From Hanleya hanleyi (Eukaryota > Mollusca > Polyplacophora > Lepidopleurida > Hanleyidae): DNA of 64,000 bases. The position numbers and the translations under genes are program-made. This document shows positions 1-9,358 of the stretch, piece after piece. The first letter of the stretch is position 1. Each line of letters begins with the position of its first letter. The notes beneath the pieces were generated by a model. The model saw only the letters and a list, made by a program, of their open reading frames with translations. It was not told where the DNA came from and made no database searches. The stretch spans positions 1-64,000 of the forward strand of contig JAVTVY010017232.1 in NCBI GenBank assembly GCA_036873755.1, given 5' to 3'.

Positions 1-560
1 GCGCATGCGCAGAATGCCGATACTTCAACCTCACACCCAGCCCATCAGATGCTCCTTCACATAAGCTTCACTTTGATACCTCACTCGACCCCATCGGTCC
101 ATTAGTGGCTCCCCTAGCTCCAAACCGGCTATTTCCATACCCTTGGGTCACCGCGCATGCGCAGAATGCCGATATTTCAACCCCACACCCAGCCCATTAC
201 ATGCCCCCTCACATAGGCTTCACATTGATATTTCACTCGACCCCACTGGACCAGTAGTCAATCCCCTAGCTCCAACACGGCTATTTCCATACGCTTCGGC
301 CACCGCGCATGCGCAGAATGCCGATATTTCAACCCCACACCCAGCCCATTAGATGCCCCTTCATGAATGCTTCACATTGATACCTCACTCGATCCCACTG
401 GACCAGTAGTCAATCTCCTAGCTCCAAAAAGGCTATTTTCATACCCTTCGGCCACCGCGCATGCGCACAATGCCGATATTTCAATCCCACACCCAGCCCA
501 TTAGATGCCCCCTCACCTAAGCTTCACTTTGATACTTCACTCGACCCCATCGGACCATTT
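1..560 (+). repeat. 151-bp tandem repeat, about 3.7 units
   Basis: Units begin with GCGCATGCGCAGAATGCCGA near 1, 153, 305 and 456. They run through 'cccacacccagcccatta', 'ttgatacctcactcgacccca' and 'ggctatttccatac'. Units are about 90 percent alike by eye. Each carries one palindrome that matches the NRF1 consensus. Open frames here are a by-product of the repeat. Confidence 0.9.
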
Positions 561-673
561 TATCTAGGGACTACTTTTTCTCCGCGGAAGCTTTTTCCCG
601 AGACCGAATCACCGCCAGACATGACTGCATCACCGCGGATGAATACATTCTTGCACTCACTCACACCATCCAC

Positions 674-905
674 ACATTGCCCGCCATCTTGTACCCAGCA
701 CCCACCATCCACACACGCCGCCATCTTGTACCCAGCACCCACCATCCACACACGCCGCCATCTTGTACCCAGCACCCACCATCCACACACCGCCATCTTG
801 TACCCAGCACCCACCATCCACACACGCCGCCATCTTGTACCCAGCACCCACCATCCACACACAGCCGCCATCTTGTACCCAGCACCCACCATCCACACAC
901 ACACG
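674..905 (+). repeat. Minisatellite, 34-37 bp unit, about 6 copies
   Basis: The unit is 'gccgccatcttgtacccagc' followed by 'acccaccatccacacac'. Starts lie near 682, 719, 756, 790, 827 and 865. Small length changes at the CA-rich junction separate the copies. All three frames on both strands are open, so the apparent proteins here are artefacts. GCCGCCATCTTG is a YY1-like motif, repeated in each unit. Confidence 0.9.
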
Positions 906-960
906 CATGCGCACACGCCCAATTGTGACGTCACCAAAGGTTCTGCGCATGCGCACTGAC

Positions 961-1379
961 GCGCTATTACGCCAATTTACCGTTTGTATACTACTAGCGT
1001 GATCGAAACGTTTATGACTACTAAGAGGAGTATAACCTATAGTTGTGTTAAACTTATGGAGCTTGTTGCCAACCTCAGGATCTCTTGTAGATTGAAAAAG
1101 CTTCCTCATACAGGCACAGACTCAAGGTCTGAAATCGCTATACGGGACTTCATGATGGTTAACCTTGACATCTGCTGCCTTGGCCTTTGCATCAGCATCC
1201 GTATTTCATGCGATTCCACCATGACTAGGTAGCCGACAAAGAACAATACTACTGCTATTCAACTCTACGGTCATATAACTTTAGAATATTCAGGATGGAG
1301 GGTTGGGTTGTAGATCTATTCTTGTTCGCTTGGAGGCATGACAGAGAGTCTGAGAATATGACATACTTTAATTGTACTG
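961..1379. other. No recognisable feature
   Basis: Unique-looking sequence. The short open frames do not resemble a known protein and show no splice signals I trust. Confidence 0.5.
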
Positions 1380-1675
1380 GGCCCAATACCTTCTAAGGCC
1401 GTCAAAAGAGTTTTGGCTTAACCAGTAAAAATAGAACTTTTGTCCGGTAATCGATATCTTTTGGTTTTGGAACCAAAAATAGTAGCACACGCCACTCTGT
1501 TACCATCTTTGGAACCATCAGTATATATAGCTTGATGCGACTCATACTTTCCCACGTTATACCAAATTCTTGCCGAGAAACTATTTGGTTTGTGTCAGCC
1601 TTTTTAAATTTCGTAGGGGTAATATTTACATGTACTCGTGGTTTGGCTAACGATATTCCTTGCGACACCTATCCT
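1380..1675 (-). pseudogene. LINE RNase H domain remnant
   Basis: Read on the minus strand, a decayed RNase H domain of a non-LTR retrotransposon is visible. The segment KPRVHVNITPTKFKKADTNQ comes first. A frameshift near 1560 follows, and then IYTDGSKDGNRVACATIFGS with the first catalytic Asp (about 1500-1540). The next motif, normally containing the catalytic Glu in an F-T-A-E-A-K-like context, reads F-T-G-stop-A-K at about 1412-1425, so both the Glu and the frame are lost. Downstream A-K-T-L-L-T-A-L is still recognisable. RNase H after RT is typical of I/Nimb-like and related LINE clades. The rest of the LINE is absent. Assignment rests on motif recognition. Confidence 0.72.
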
Positions 1676-2011
1676 CTGTATTAACGGAATTATACAGAAG
1701 TTACGAAAAGTATACGGTATAGCTCCGAATGACTGGCACACCATGACTTCGATATCAATGATATAGTAGCCGTATCGAGCCATTTTTGTGACGGTAATAG
1801 AAATCATCACAGTTTTCACATGATCGACTAGACGACATATGTGTGCGATATATGCGCGTTCTTCTGGAATGTTAGTGTGAAGAAAGGGTTTTATGGTGAA
1901 GGGAACGTGCGAAGAGAACCTGTACATCGATGTATACGTTCAATATGAAGGCTAATATACAGTGTCGCTTGTTCCCTTTAAATCAAATGAGAGATTGGTT
2001 TAAAGCGAAAT
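1676..2011. other. Degenerate sequence, possible old Penelope-type tail
   Basis: About 1676-1730 ('ttaacggaattatacagaag', 'ttacgaaaagta') loosely matches the tail of the Penelope-type family seen intact at 61245-61290. The similarity is weak and the rest is unassigned. Confidence 0.3.
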
Positions 2012-2785
2012 CGTCGTCCAAAGGTTATCTTAAAGTAATAACGTCACTCCAACCTTCACGATCATCGTCCAAAGATATCATAAAGTAATAACGTCACTCC
2101 AACCTTCACGATCATCGTCTACAGATTATCATAAAGTAATAACGTCACTCCAACCTTTACGATCATCGTCCAAAGATTATCATAAAGTAATAACGTCACT
2201 CCAACCTTCACGATCATCGTCCAAATATTATCATAAAGTAATAACGTCACTCCAACCTTCACGATCATCGTCTAAAGATTATCATAAAGTGATAACGTCA
2301 CTCCAACCTTCACGATCATCGTCCAAAGGTTATCATAAAGTAATAACGTCACTCCAAACTTCACGATCATCGTCCAAAGATTAAATCATAAAGTAATAAC
2401 GTCACTCCAAACTTCACGATCATCGTTCAAAGAAGTAATAACGTCACTCTAGCCTTCATGATCATCGTCTACAGATTATCATAAATTAATGACGTCACTC
2501 CAAGCTTCACGATCATCGTCCAAAGGTTATCATAAATTAATGACGTCGCCTCAAACTTCACGATCATCGTCTAAAGATTAAATCATAAAGTAATAATGTC
2601 ACTTCAAACTTCATGATCATCGTCTACAGATTATCATAAATTAATGATGTCAGGTTATCATAAAGTAATAACGTCACTGCAAACTTAACGATCATCGTCC
2701 AAAGGTTATCATAAAGTAATGACGTCACTTCAAACTTCACGATCATCGTCCAAAGGTTAGCATAATGACGTCACTCCAAACTCAA
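2012..2785 (+). repeat. 51-bp minisatellite with CRE-like core, about 15 units
   Basis: The unit reads 'gatcatcgtccaaagattat', 'cataaagtaataacgtcact', 'ccaaccttcac'. Copies vary by point changes and some are shortened (near 2430 and 2650). Almost every unit contains TAACGTCA or TGACGTCA, which are CRE/ATF-type motifs. It lies downstream of the R-spondin stop codon. No frame is continuously open. Confidence 0.9.
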
Positions 2786-3174
2786 CACTTATAGTTGAAC
2801 GTAGATTTATAGACGAGAAGTCACTGGAGCGAGGTGATTGTATAATACTGTTGGCATATAAAATCAGCTAATTAAACGTGACATATAGGTGGTGAACAAC
2901 GATGTCGGCGTACTGAAGGTAAGTCCTATAATCCCACAGACCCATATTCTGACTGGATATCGAAAAACATCACAAAAACCAAAATGGTCCCTGTGATGAT
3001 TTGTATTTCAGCCACGCTGTTATTGTAGATGGACACGTGGACATCTTGGATGGCATAACCACACGGCCTCTAGCACCGGCTTGAGCAATGCTGATTTATT
3101 GTTGAATTTTTTTTTTTCCACAGCCTGTGTTCAACGTGAGAATCAGAGAGATTATTTGCTTGATTCTAAACTAA
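2786..3174. other. No gene; short family-B tail scrap at 3040-3090
   Basis: The only recognisable piece is 'ccacacggcctctagcaccg' at about 3058. It matches, in reverse orientation, the tail of the Penelope-type family B seen at 4245 and 47030. There is a T-run near 3107. Confidence 0.45.
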
Positions 3175-3460
3175 ATAGTGCTTGGTGAATGTGAAGGAAT
3201 GGGCTTTGAAATCGTCATATTTTATAATTGAAGCACATAATCGTACTTGTGAGAGAACAGATATTTGTTTGCCAAAAGTAGTGCATTGGAATACCCTTAT
3301 GCTGTTGGTATGAAAATTCCACATAGATATTAGTAAATGAAACATTCAAGCAATGCTAAGAGAACACTTGAATGAGACCCTGATATGTAGCAGACATGAA
3401 GAAAGCATCATGGCTTCTGTAATCAGAATATTGGTGATCAGCTTTCGTAAGCAAATTATC
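3175..3460 (-). pseudogene. Decayed Penelope-type reverse transcriptase fragment
   Basis: Compared by eye with the nearly complete minus-strand copy at 60871-63360, this stretch keeps the same order of phrases. These include a 'ttggtgaatgtgaaggaatg' counterpart, 'gagagaacagata', 'cattggaatacccttatgct' and 'ccacatagatattagtaaatg'. It corresponds to the RT region around motif B (MGTNCAPL). Many indels and stops are present and no ORF survives. It is an old copy, and family assignment depends on the better copy. Confidence 0.6.
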
Positions 3461-3564
3461 AACGAACTAACACCCTACACTAGTAACATATACCAACATT
3501 TAAGAAGAACATCGTAGTTTTCTACATCTCTGTCGGACTTGTAGAAAGACAACGATTTCGGATC

Positions 3565-3995
3565 TCTTTCCTCCTTATTCACCAAACGTTGTATAAACGA
3601 TCTCTATGCGTTGTTGATTTACTTGGTTACTCCATCAACGCAGTGAAGGACACATATCCACTGTCACTAAATATGAAGGATTAGGGCATGCATATCAAGT
3701 TAGATCAATTTCTAACGAGCTAACGACGATTACAATTTGGACCTAGTCAGCTACCCCTTTCTGGACAGTAAAAAGTCAGGAGGACCTGTACTTTGCGTAT
3801 TCATATCTAGTATAGCTAGATCCTGTGAGAAATGTTAAACGATTCACTCATAGCAGAAACTGGTTCGAGGAGACTATACCATCAATGTCCTCCATTCAAG
3901 GTTTCTCAAATTCCGTGATAAATATCACAAAGTGGTCTTTGGTGCATCGTTTTGCAGCTTGTGTTACGGGCCGTTTGCACAAAGGCTTGATTCCT
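3565..3995 (+). pseudogene. Decayed Penelope-type RT, motif C to C-terminus
   Basis: A plus-strand fragment starts with 'tattcaccaaacgttgtata' (the F-T-K-R-Y-I region just before the catalytic YIDD in better copies). It continues through a degenerate D-F-N-L/V-N-Y stretch. It ends in a readable C-terminal segment (about 3868-3990) containing V-L-H-S-R-F-L-K-F-R-D-K-Y-H-K-V-V, followed by a stop. That ending parallels L-H-S-K-F-L-K-F-G-D-T-Y-R in family A. The differences and the different following tail suggest a separate family (B). Several frameshifts make it non-functional. Confidence 0.6.
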
Positions 3996-4007
3996 CCTTA
4001 TTCTAGT

Positions 4008-4076
4008 CTGAATGTGACCTTCAGAGGGAGGCTTTCCTGTCTGAATGTGACCTTCAGAGGGAGGCTTTCCTGTGGA
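4008..4076 (+). repeat. 33-bp direct duplication
   Basis: 'ctgaatgtgaccttcagagg' plus 'gaggctttcctgt' occurs twice back to back. A diverged third copy is at about 4355-4388 ('ctgaatgtgaagtgccaagg'). Confidence 0.8.
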
Positions 4077-4244
4077 GTCATATGATCTCTTTCTAGCCGC
4101 CAGACGTGATCAAATTTGCACCTTTATCTCATGTTGAGGCGTTTACTCCATACGTCATCGATGCTTATCCATTAACATCAGACGAGTTACTTATTTGAGC
4201 TGATCTGTCGTCAAGGCTCCCGAGTTGGCGTATCTAATTCCGTA

Positions 4245-4450
4245 TATGCCGGTGCTAGGGGCCGTGTGGTTACTTCATAATTTCCACATGAACACCTGCA
4301 ATAGCAGCGCAACTGAGATACAAAGGCTACGTCTTAGAAACATTTGTATTCCAGTCTGAATGTGAAGTGCCAAGGGGGGCTTTCCTGTGGAGTCATATAG
4401 TTGCTTTTTAGTCGTCAGACGTCCATTTTCCCCATCCCTTACAAATTTCA
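4245..4450 (+). repeat. Family-B Penelope-type 3' tail
   Basis: It begins 'gccggtgctaggggccgtgt' and continues through 'tccacatgaacacctgcaat', 'ctgagatacaaagg' and the segment ending 'ggagtcatatagttgctttt'. The arrangement parallels family A tails, which read 'cggggctaggggccgtatga' then 'gttcatatgaacagtcacaa'. Other family-B tails in this window are at 36090-36420 (minus), 46845-48050 (tandem, minus) and 57355-57545 (minus). Confidence 0.55.
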
Positions 4451-6280
4451 CCAATATAAAGTGTTCAATTGAACCTTCATGGCCACAGCGTGCATGGCTG
4501 GGATTCATTAGGCAAATCATTTGGTTGACAGAATATCCATAAGCTCATTGTTGGTAGCATGAACAGCTGTTCGGCGTATGTATCTAGGTTGGAAGAACCA
4601 GATTTCAATTGAATGCCTGGTTGTGACTTTTTGCACAGAAAATACGATGGGACTGTAAAAGGGAAACAGGCATATAACTTGGTTACAGTGCATGTGAGAA
4701 GGATGCGGTCACTCCAATCAAACAGTGTTATGGTACCGGCGTGACTAGTCATATTTCATGACACGGGTTTGATTCCAGTGCTACTACTGTCCGCAGCAAA
4801 GGTATTGCTCTTATCGAGCCATGATTTGTTGTAAACAAGGGCCGCCTGGCCAGTGTCGAATCTGATGCAGCCTTATTGGGTAAGAACACTGGTGGCTGGG
4901 TGTCGAAGAGCTGTCGCCATTCAATATAGTCATAACTCTTTGCTCGGAAGATTGGACCGAAATGATAAGCTGTGAAGTCAGCATCAGTTGTAAATTTGTT
5001 TTCTATTATTGACTTTTGAATATGTCCCCATGTATGTTTTGCCGTGAAGTATTTAACACTAACAGAAAACAAAAATAAATATAATTTACACATTTTTTAT
5101 TCATAGCACATGTATATATCATAGCGAGAGTGTATCTGCAGAAATCTGAACATGGTAATTTAAATTATTAGCGGGAAAGAGTAGAAATAAACTGCATTTA
5201 CTGCATGGCGACGGTTAACCGCAGCATGACCGGTATTGTTAGACCTAATTATATCATAAACTTTTTGAATCGCGGACGATATCACTTAGAGACAACAGAG
5301 TTGAATGCCTGGTTTGAGACGGGAAAGTGTCCCGTAGTGGGCCAAATAACACTTTTACAAAACAAAAATATGAACTTCAACAAAAGTGTTTGACAAGACA
5401 CAATTTTAAAAGCAGCGACACTAGACGCGTTGACATACATTTTCAGCACTTGTATGCTAAATGGCATATTAACGCAAACCCTGTGCATTTCATTTCACCA
5501 AAATACTTTTCCTTTCTTTTTCGGCTTTCATATAAAATCACTATAATAACATGATGTAAAAGCACACATACTTTTATACATTAAACTACAACTATAACTC
5601 TCATCAGACCATTATATTTACTTTTAAACAATGATAATTGTAGCAGTATATACAGAATACTTATTAGTCGTGGATATCAATACCTTTGAGGTGCAAGAGA
5701 GGGAAGATTGTACCTGTACAATTGAAACCATAATGCTTTGCAGAGCTGAGGCTCCATATACTTATCATATGCACTTTACGTACTACTCTTCCCAGAGTAC
5801 CATATCCCCACGGATAGGAGAAAGCCAGTTGGATCTCACACAACCCATAAACTGGGTTTGTCAAGGTTTTCCAGAACTCTGCTAAACCCCGAACGACTTG
5901 ATCGACGATCCATGTCCACGTACTTTCAAATCAAATTTTGTGTTTTTCGGTAATATGCAAAACTATCCAATCTTGTGGGATGAAGAGCTTTGCTGCGACC
6001 AGAAAATCTTGGGATCACATCATGCGACCATGAAGAACAACATATTACTTCTCAGGGAACACCATGTATTGTTTTTCTTCTGTCTAAAACTTACGCGTAT
6101 TTACTTCCTCCTTTAGTATCGGTACCAAACAAATTCTGCTGTGATATGAAAATCAAGGTTACTATTACTCAAAGACACTCATCAAATTGATGAGTGTTTT
6201 AATAAAATTATTTGTACTGAACTCTATTACGGACAGAAGTAGAACAGTGGAGTGTATGGTCTTTACAAGACTCTTCGCTC
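4451..6280. other. No recognised gene
   Basis: Several open frames of 60-115 codons occur on both strands (for example minus 4749-5093). None resembles a family I know. The region is AT-rich and lies just downstream of the R-spondin 3' end, so part may be 3' UTR. No polyadenylation signal could be assigned with confidence; one AATAAA occurs on the minus strand near 5095. Confidence 0.4.
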
Positions 6281-6283
6281 TAC

Positions 6284-6372
6284 CTGCTGGCTGTGTCTCT
6301 ACCTGCTGGCTGTGTCTCTGGCTGTGTCTCTACCTGCTGGGTGTGTCTCTACCTGCTGGCTGTGTCTCTATT
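6284..6372 (+). repeat. Short tandem repeat, 19-bp unit
   Basis: 'tacctgctggctgtgtctc' occurs about four times with one shortened unit. Confidence 0.85.
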
Positions 6373-6969
6373 TTGACAACTGATACTAATTACAATGTTC
6401 CAAACACCAGACATCAAACATCCTGTTATTGACAAATTTGTCATTTCTGAAGAGTGTCCAATTATTTGGGTGGAATCAACTCGGTTGAAAGTAATGTTAA
6501 TATAAGCCGTGGATAAGCCGATACGGAAATCAAACGCAATTTAACAAAGCCACTGACTTATCCAAAGACTCACCCTTCGCTCTCTCCTATTCCGCTACTC
6601 TCGAGACCCTTTCCCAGACACATTGATTCCTATATTTCACCTGTCTTTCGTATTAACTTGTGGATTTCATTATTAAATACTGTTTGTCAAAAAATATATG
6701 CAGCCCAGAGTATTCTTAACTCCGCAAACGTTAATGATGGTAGAAGTCCCAACACAGACGTCACACCGCTGTCATCATTGTACATCTTTTCCTTGTACTC
6801 CATTTTCGCAAAATCTGGAACGATTTCTCGGGTTCTATCTGAATGCAGTATACAGATATCTCACCAAATATATACAACATCGTTATTGCCGAATAGTGAG
6901 TTCCTGATGTCAGTTATCGCGGTCAATCTATTTCCAAGAAGGAAACTTCCAGAGTAACAGTCGCAGAGA

Positions 6970-7205
6970 TCACAGTTTTCCCAGTTGAGCCAAAATGACA
7001 TCCGGTTCGATGACAACGTCTCCTTTCAAAGAATTAGCTTCATTTTTCCGTTTATGTTTTCGTTGCCGCTGGCGTTTGCGAATGCGCTTACGTCGTCTTT
7101 TCCTCATCTTGCGTCTTAATTTTTTAAGCTTCTTTTTCCTGCGATGTAGTTTTTTCTTCCAACGCCGGCTGTACTTGGGTGGATCGGACATGTTCGTGAG
7201 AAGAT
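6970..7205 (-). CDS. rspo: R-spondin, last coding exon (basic C-terminal region)
   Basis: This is the terminal coding exon of a secreted R-spondin, a Wnt-pathway enhancer that binds LGR4-6 and ZNRF3/RNF43 through its furin-like repeats and proteoglycans through its TSP1 and basic tail. The 3' splice site is 'ctttgtattttcag', with the exon's first base at 7205. The split codon completes phase 1 (G from the TSP1 exon plus AT gives Asp). The exon reads D-L-L-T-N-M-S-D-P-P-K-Y-S-R-R-W. About 40 residues follow that are dominated by Lys and Arg (K-K-K-L-H-R-R-K-K-K-L-K-K-L). It ends in a short acidic/hydrophobic tail and a TGA at 6970-6972. The basic tail matches the known architecture of the family. 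On its own the exon could be mistaken for a small basic nuclear protein starting at the internal Met. The matching phase and the upstream TSP1 exon, 499 bp away, argue against that. Confidence 0.88.
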
Positions 7206-7704
7206 CTGAAAATACAAAGAAAGTAGTTTTGTAGTCTTGTGAAATAGTATCACTTTCTCGCAGTCTTAGTCCATAGTATATTCCCACGCCAAGGGTCTCT
7301 CAGAACTATATTTAGTGGAACGAGCCACCATGAGAGCGAGAAAGTTCTCTCCCTTGACATGGAAAATTGTTCCGATAATGACCACGCCCCGATTTACAAA
7401 TGAAGATAAGAATGAGTTCCTCTGATAAAAAGAATGTTCAGAATAAACCAGTTTTCCAACTTACGAATAGATTTTTCAGACAACTCTATCCCCATAATAA
7501 TGATTCCGCCTGTCAAACTGTCCATATATGTTAGGTACTCCAGCGATCGATGAAGGTGAAGGCTTTCAAGAGCCGATAGTCAACACAGATCCGAACGATG
7601 TAGTCAATATTCACTAAAGGGTTCAATAACCACCCCGTCATCTTCCTGGGCCACAGCCAGAATGACAAAATTTATTCTTGATTTACACCTTATCATAAAC
7701 TTAC

Positions 7705-7890
7705 CCACACAATACCTGGTAACCATCTTACATCGCCTGTTTTCCTCCAACATGGGGCATGAAGCGCCATTTATTGACGGTGATTCTAGGACATCCCGGG
7801 TACGTTTCTCCACACCATACTTGTAACCACATGTCTGGCCATTCCGGGAGCACGTACCCCAGCTATTCCACGGTCCGATCATACAATCCA
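7705..7890 (-). CDS. rspo: R-spondin, thrombospondin type-1 exon
   Basis: This 186-bp exon has canonical signals: acceptor 'ctttgttacag' ending at 7891 and donor G|GTAAGT at 7705/7704. It is in phase 1 at both ends. It reads V-D-C-M-I-G-P-W-N-S-W-G-T-C-S-R-N-G-Q-T, then C-G-Y-K-Y-G-V-E-K-R-T-R and ends C-K-M-V-T-R-Y-C-V-G. It contains six cysteines and the W-x-x-W signature of a TSP1 repeat. The T-C-G-Y-K-x-G-x-E-x-R-T-R pattern is characteristic of R-spondins rather than other TSP1 proteins. The upstream partner is the FU2 exon at 35624-35773, across a 27.7-kb intron. No stop or indel is visible and the exon looks functional. Confidence 0.93.
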
Positions 7891-8308
7891 CTGTAACAAA
7901 GTAATCAGATGAAACATTCGTGAAAGGTCGTTCGTTGAAATCTGCATTTAATCCAAAATTACAGATGCTCCCTGTTTTTAAATATACTGGCTCTATAATG
8001 CCAGACAATAAAGTGTCCCACTTTATGTCACAACAAATACGAGCAGGGAGGCACTTCTAAATCGCAAAACAATAATATAAATTTAGTAAAATTGTTTTGG
8101 AGAGACGAGCATTCTTCATGACGTCACCTGTATTCGAAGCAAGAAGCCTTTAATGTTGGGTAAAAGAAAAGGAACGGATCTTGGGAACTGGTGACCTATT
8201 CTCTCGTTCAAACTATGTGTCTTTATGAATTTGGGGGAACTATCGATTCTTTATGGTCGACGATATCATTTTGAGTGTGAAATCTGACGCTTGTATGCAC
8301 ATTTGATG

Positions 8309-8822
8309 AAGATTGTATATACTGAATGCCTGTGTGATGGCTAAGATTGTATATACTGAATGCCTGTGTGGTGGCTAAAATTGTATATACTGAATGCCTG
8401 TGTGATGGCTAAGGTTGTATATATTCAATGCCTGTGTGATGGCTAAGATTGTATATACTGAATGCCTGTGTGATGGCTAAGATTGTATATACTGAATGGC
8501 TGTGTGATGGCTAAGATTGTATATACTGAATGCCTGTGTGATGGCTAAGATTGTATATATTCAATGCTTGTGTGATGGCTAAGATTGTATATACTGAATG
8601 CCTGTGTGATGGCTAAGATTGTATATATTCAATGCCTGTGTGATGGCTAAGATTGTATATACTGAATGCCTGTGTGATGGCTAAGATTGTATATACTGAA
8701 TGGCTGTGTGATGGCTAAGATTGTATATACTGAATGCCTGTGTGATGGCTAAGATTGTATATACTGAATACCTGTGTGATGGCTAAGATTGTATATACTG
8801 AATGGCTGTGTGATGGCTAAGA
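8309..8822 (+). repeat. 34-bp minisatellite, about 15 units (R-spondin intron)
   Basis: The unit is 'attgtatatactgaatgcct' followed by 'gtgtgatggctaag'. Variants alternate 'actgaatg' with 'attcaatg' and 'gcctg' with 'ggctg' in a higher-order pattern. It lies about 420 bp upstream of the TSP1 exon. Confidence 0.95.
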
Positions 8823-8876
8823 ATGTCATGGCTGAGCGTGTCTCTTTTCTATAGAAACTAAGGATGGACATTTATT

Positions 8877-9358
8877 TTAACCCTACCAGGCCGGGAGGGG
8901 GCGAAATGCCCCCCTTCGGAACGACAGGAAATTGAGAGCTGAGACTCCTTGACTTTATAGTATATCGTATTGAAGTCATTTTGGGCCTATTTGCATAACC
9001 CCCCGAGTAGATGATCATTGGTAAATTCAAGATGGCGACCACGTGGGGTACCAGAAAAATGATGTTTTCGACATTTTTCTTCAAAATTTCTGCTTTTCCA
9101 CGATGAAAAGTGAACAAAAACTATTTTATTTCACATCACATTGATATTTACTAATTTATCACGCAGTTTTTGCGGAGAAATTGCACAAATGAAAAATTCG
9201 AAAAATCGACCAAAAATGCCGTTTTTGAAACGACGTCACTGACGTCATCATATCGGCCATCTAGCTCAAGGGGTAACGAAAATAATTAGCGGGGTGGGGG
9301 GAATGGCCCCTCATCTGGCCTGGACAGGTCGCAAAAAGCCCAGGCCTGATGGGGTTAA
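8877..9358 (-). mobile_element. TTAA-flanked MITE, copy 1
   Basis: The element is bounded by TTAA at 8877-8880 and 9355-9358. It has inverted ends TTAACCCTACCAGGCC and, from the other side, TTAACCCCATCAGGCC. Its interior is colinear, in reverse, with the element at 27258-27844. Shared landmarks are 'ggcctgggctttttg', 'gcaatttctccgcaaaaac', 'aaataaaatagtttttg' and 'cgccatcttgaatttac'. No transposase is present, so it is non-autonomous. TTAA targets fit piggyBac or Kolobok type elements; which one cannot be told from this sequence. Confidence 0.85.

Larger units (their letters stand above)
1..960 (+). mobile_element. Right-arm-like end of a second palindromic element
   Basis: The stretch resembles the right arm of the element at 24680-33633 in the same orientation. 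At about 541-640 it shares a phrase (a CTCGACCCCATCGG-type target, 'gggactactttttctccgcgg', 'gctttttcccg', 'caccgcgga') with 32800-32975. It also shares CG-rich GCGCATGCGC palindromes. The window starts inside the element, so its inner part is missing. The outer boundary is unclear: the motifs fade after about 960 and the TGCGCCTAATCGTG terminal repeats are not present. It is probably a diverged or end-deleted relative. Confidence 0.55.

Noticed and set aside
560..1109. Overlapping cysteine- or proline-rich open frames on both strands
   Set aside because: They are translations of the 34-37-bp minisatellite in several frames.
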